Source: Rothia sp. HMSC078H08 (lineage in GTDB: Bacteria > Actinomycetota > Actinomycetes > Actinomycetales > Micrococcaceae). Taken from it: DNA of 64,000 bases. This document shows, piece by piece, positions 63,881-64,000 of this stretch. Below the pieces are notes generated by a model. The model was not told where the DNA came from. It searched no databases and worked only from the letters and a program-made list of their open reading frames with translations. Where the stretch lies: positions 62,001 to 126,000 of the forward strand of contig NZ_KV795255.1 of the NCBI RefSeq assembly GCF_001808955.1, in the 5' to 3' direction. A program made the translations under genes and the position numbers. Within the stretch, counting starts at the first letter, position 1, and each line of letters opens with the position of its first letter.

Positions 63881-64000
63881 TTACTTGCCCTTGCGTTCGC
63901 GACGCACGCGACGCCAACGATGCACACCCAAAGCACCCGCCGCGCCCAGCAGGGCACCCGAACCGTTCATCAGCACATCCACTGGGTCGCCGGTGCGATC
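63881..64000 (-). CDS. VanZ-like membrane protein, 3' end only
   Basis: Only the last 39 residues are in the window; the start lies beyond the right edge. The segment TGDPVDVLMNGSGALLGAAG resembles the D-x-x-x-N-x-x-G-x-x-x-G helix of VanZ-family membrane proteins. It is followed by a very basic cytoplasmic end (HRWRRVRRERKGK). The family call rests on this short stretch and is tentative. Function of VanZ proteins is poorly defined, with a link to teicoplanin resistance in one case. Confidence 0.6.
   Translation of the reverse strand, partial: DRTGDPVDVLMNGSGALLGAAGALGVHRWRRVRRERKGK

Overview
The window looks like a chromosomal segment of a high-GC Gram-positive bacterium (Actinobacteria). 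It is most likely an oral Rothia of the R. mucilaginosa type (Micrococcaceae). Supporting signs are actinobacterial marker families (DUF3073, DUF3027, DUF3263, a DtxR/IdeR regulator, a WXG100 protein, LAXTG-anchored surface proteins), an HspR-type HAIR operator before clpB, and a c-di-AMP riboswitch before an NlpC/P60 gene. Three clustered secreted subtilisins and a catecholate siderophore precursor cluster also fit what is reported for Rothia. The species name is inference from remembered biology; no search was run. There is no rRNA, IS element, prophage or CRISPR array, and one tRNA.

Layout. 0-6.4 kb: three paralogous secreted S8 proteases, the first cut by the window edge. 6.5-13.4 kb: minus-strand genes for cell-surface or polymer chemistry (GT2-GtrA glycosyltransferase, phosphodiester-glycosidase-like protein, DUF4353 lipoprotein, VTC-type polyphosphate polymerase, DUF4956 membrane protein) around a DUF3073 gene. 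13.7-16.3 kb: two tandem surface proteins with LAXTG sorting signals. 16.4-28 kb: sirtuin, ClpB, NAD(P)-binding protein, HAD phosphatase, Dps, ferritin-VIT fusion, a Tat-exported protein and sucCD. 28.2-39.5 kb: PcrA helicase with a low-complexity insert, tRNA-Arg(CCU), DUF4031-HD protein, riboswitch-controlled NlpC/P60 protein, DtxR/IdeR, DUF3027, a two-component system and an orphan WXG100 protein. 39.7-47.5 kb: RNase HI with a long extension, a phosphopantetheinyl transferase, the 2,3-dihydroxybenzoate genes entB-entA-entC, an RclA-like flavoprotein and a DinB-like protein. 47.6-49.0 kb: a strikingly AT-rich membrane-protein gene. 49-56.8 kb: RlmC, GroEL, LytR_C, DUF3263, Ung and a ThrE-type exporter. 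57.2-63.5 kb: fructose PTS and general PTS genes (fruR-fruK-fruA-ptsI-ptsH). The window ends in the 3' end of a VanZ-like gene.

How the genes connect. Iron handling recurs: DtxR/IdeR with all seven iron-ligand residues, Dps, the ferritin-VIT protein, and entBAC with a DtxR-box-like site in its promoter region. Cell-envelope biology is the other theme: secreted proteases, LAXTG proteins, an NlpC/P60 protein under c-di-AMP control, and the VTC/DUF4956/DUF4353 cluster. That cluster is the best candidate here for an incompletely described system.
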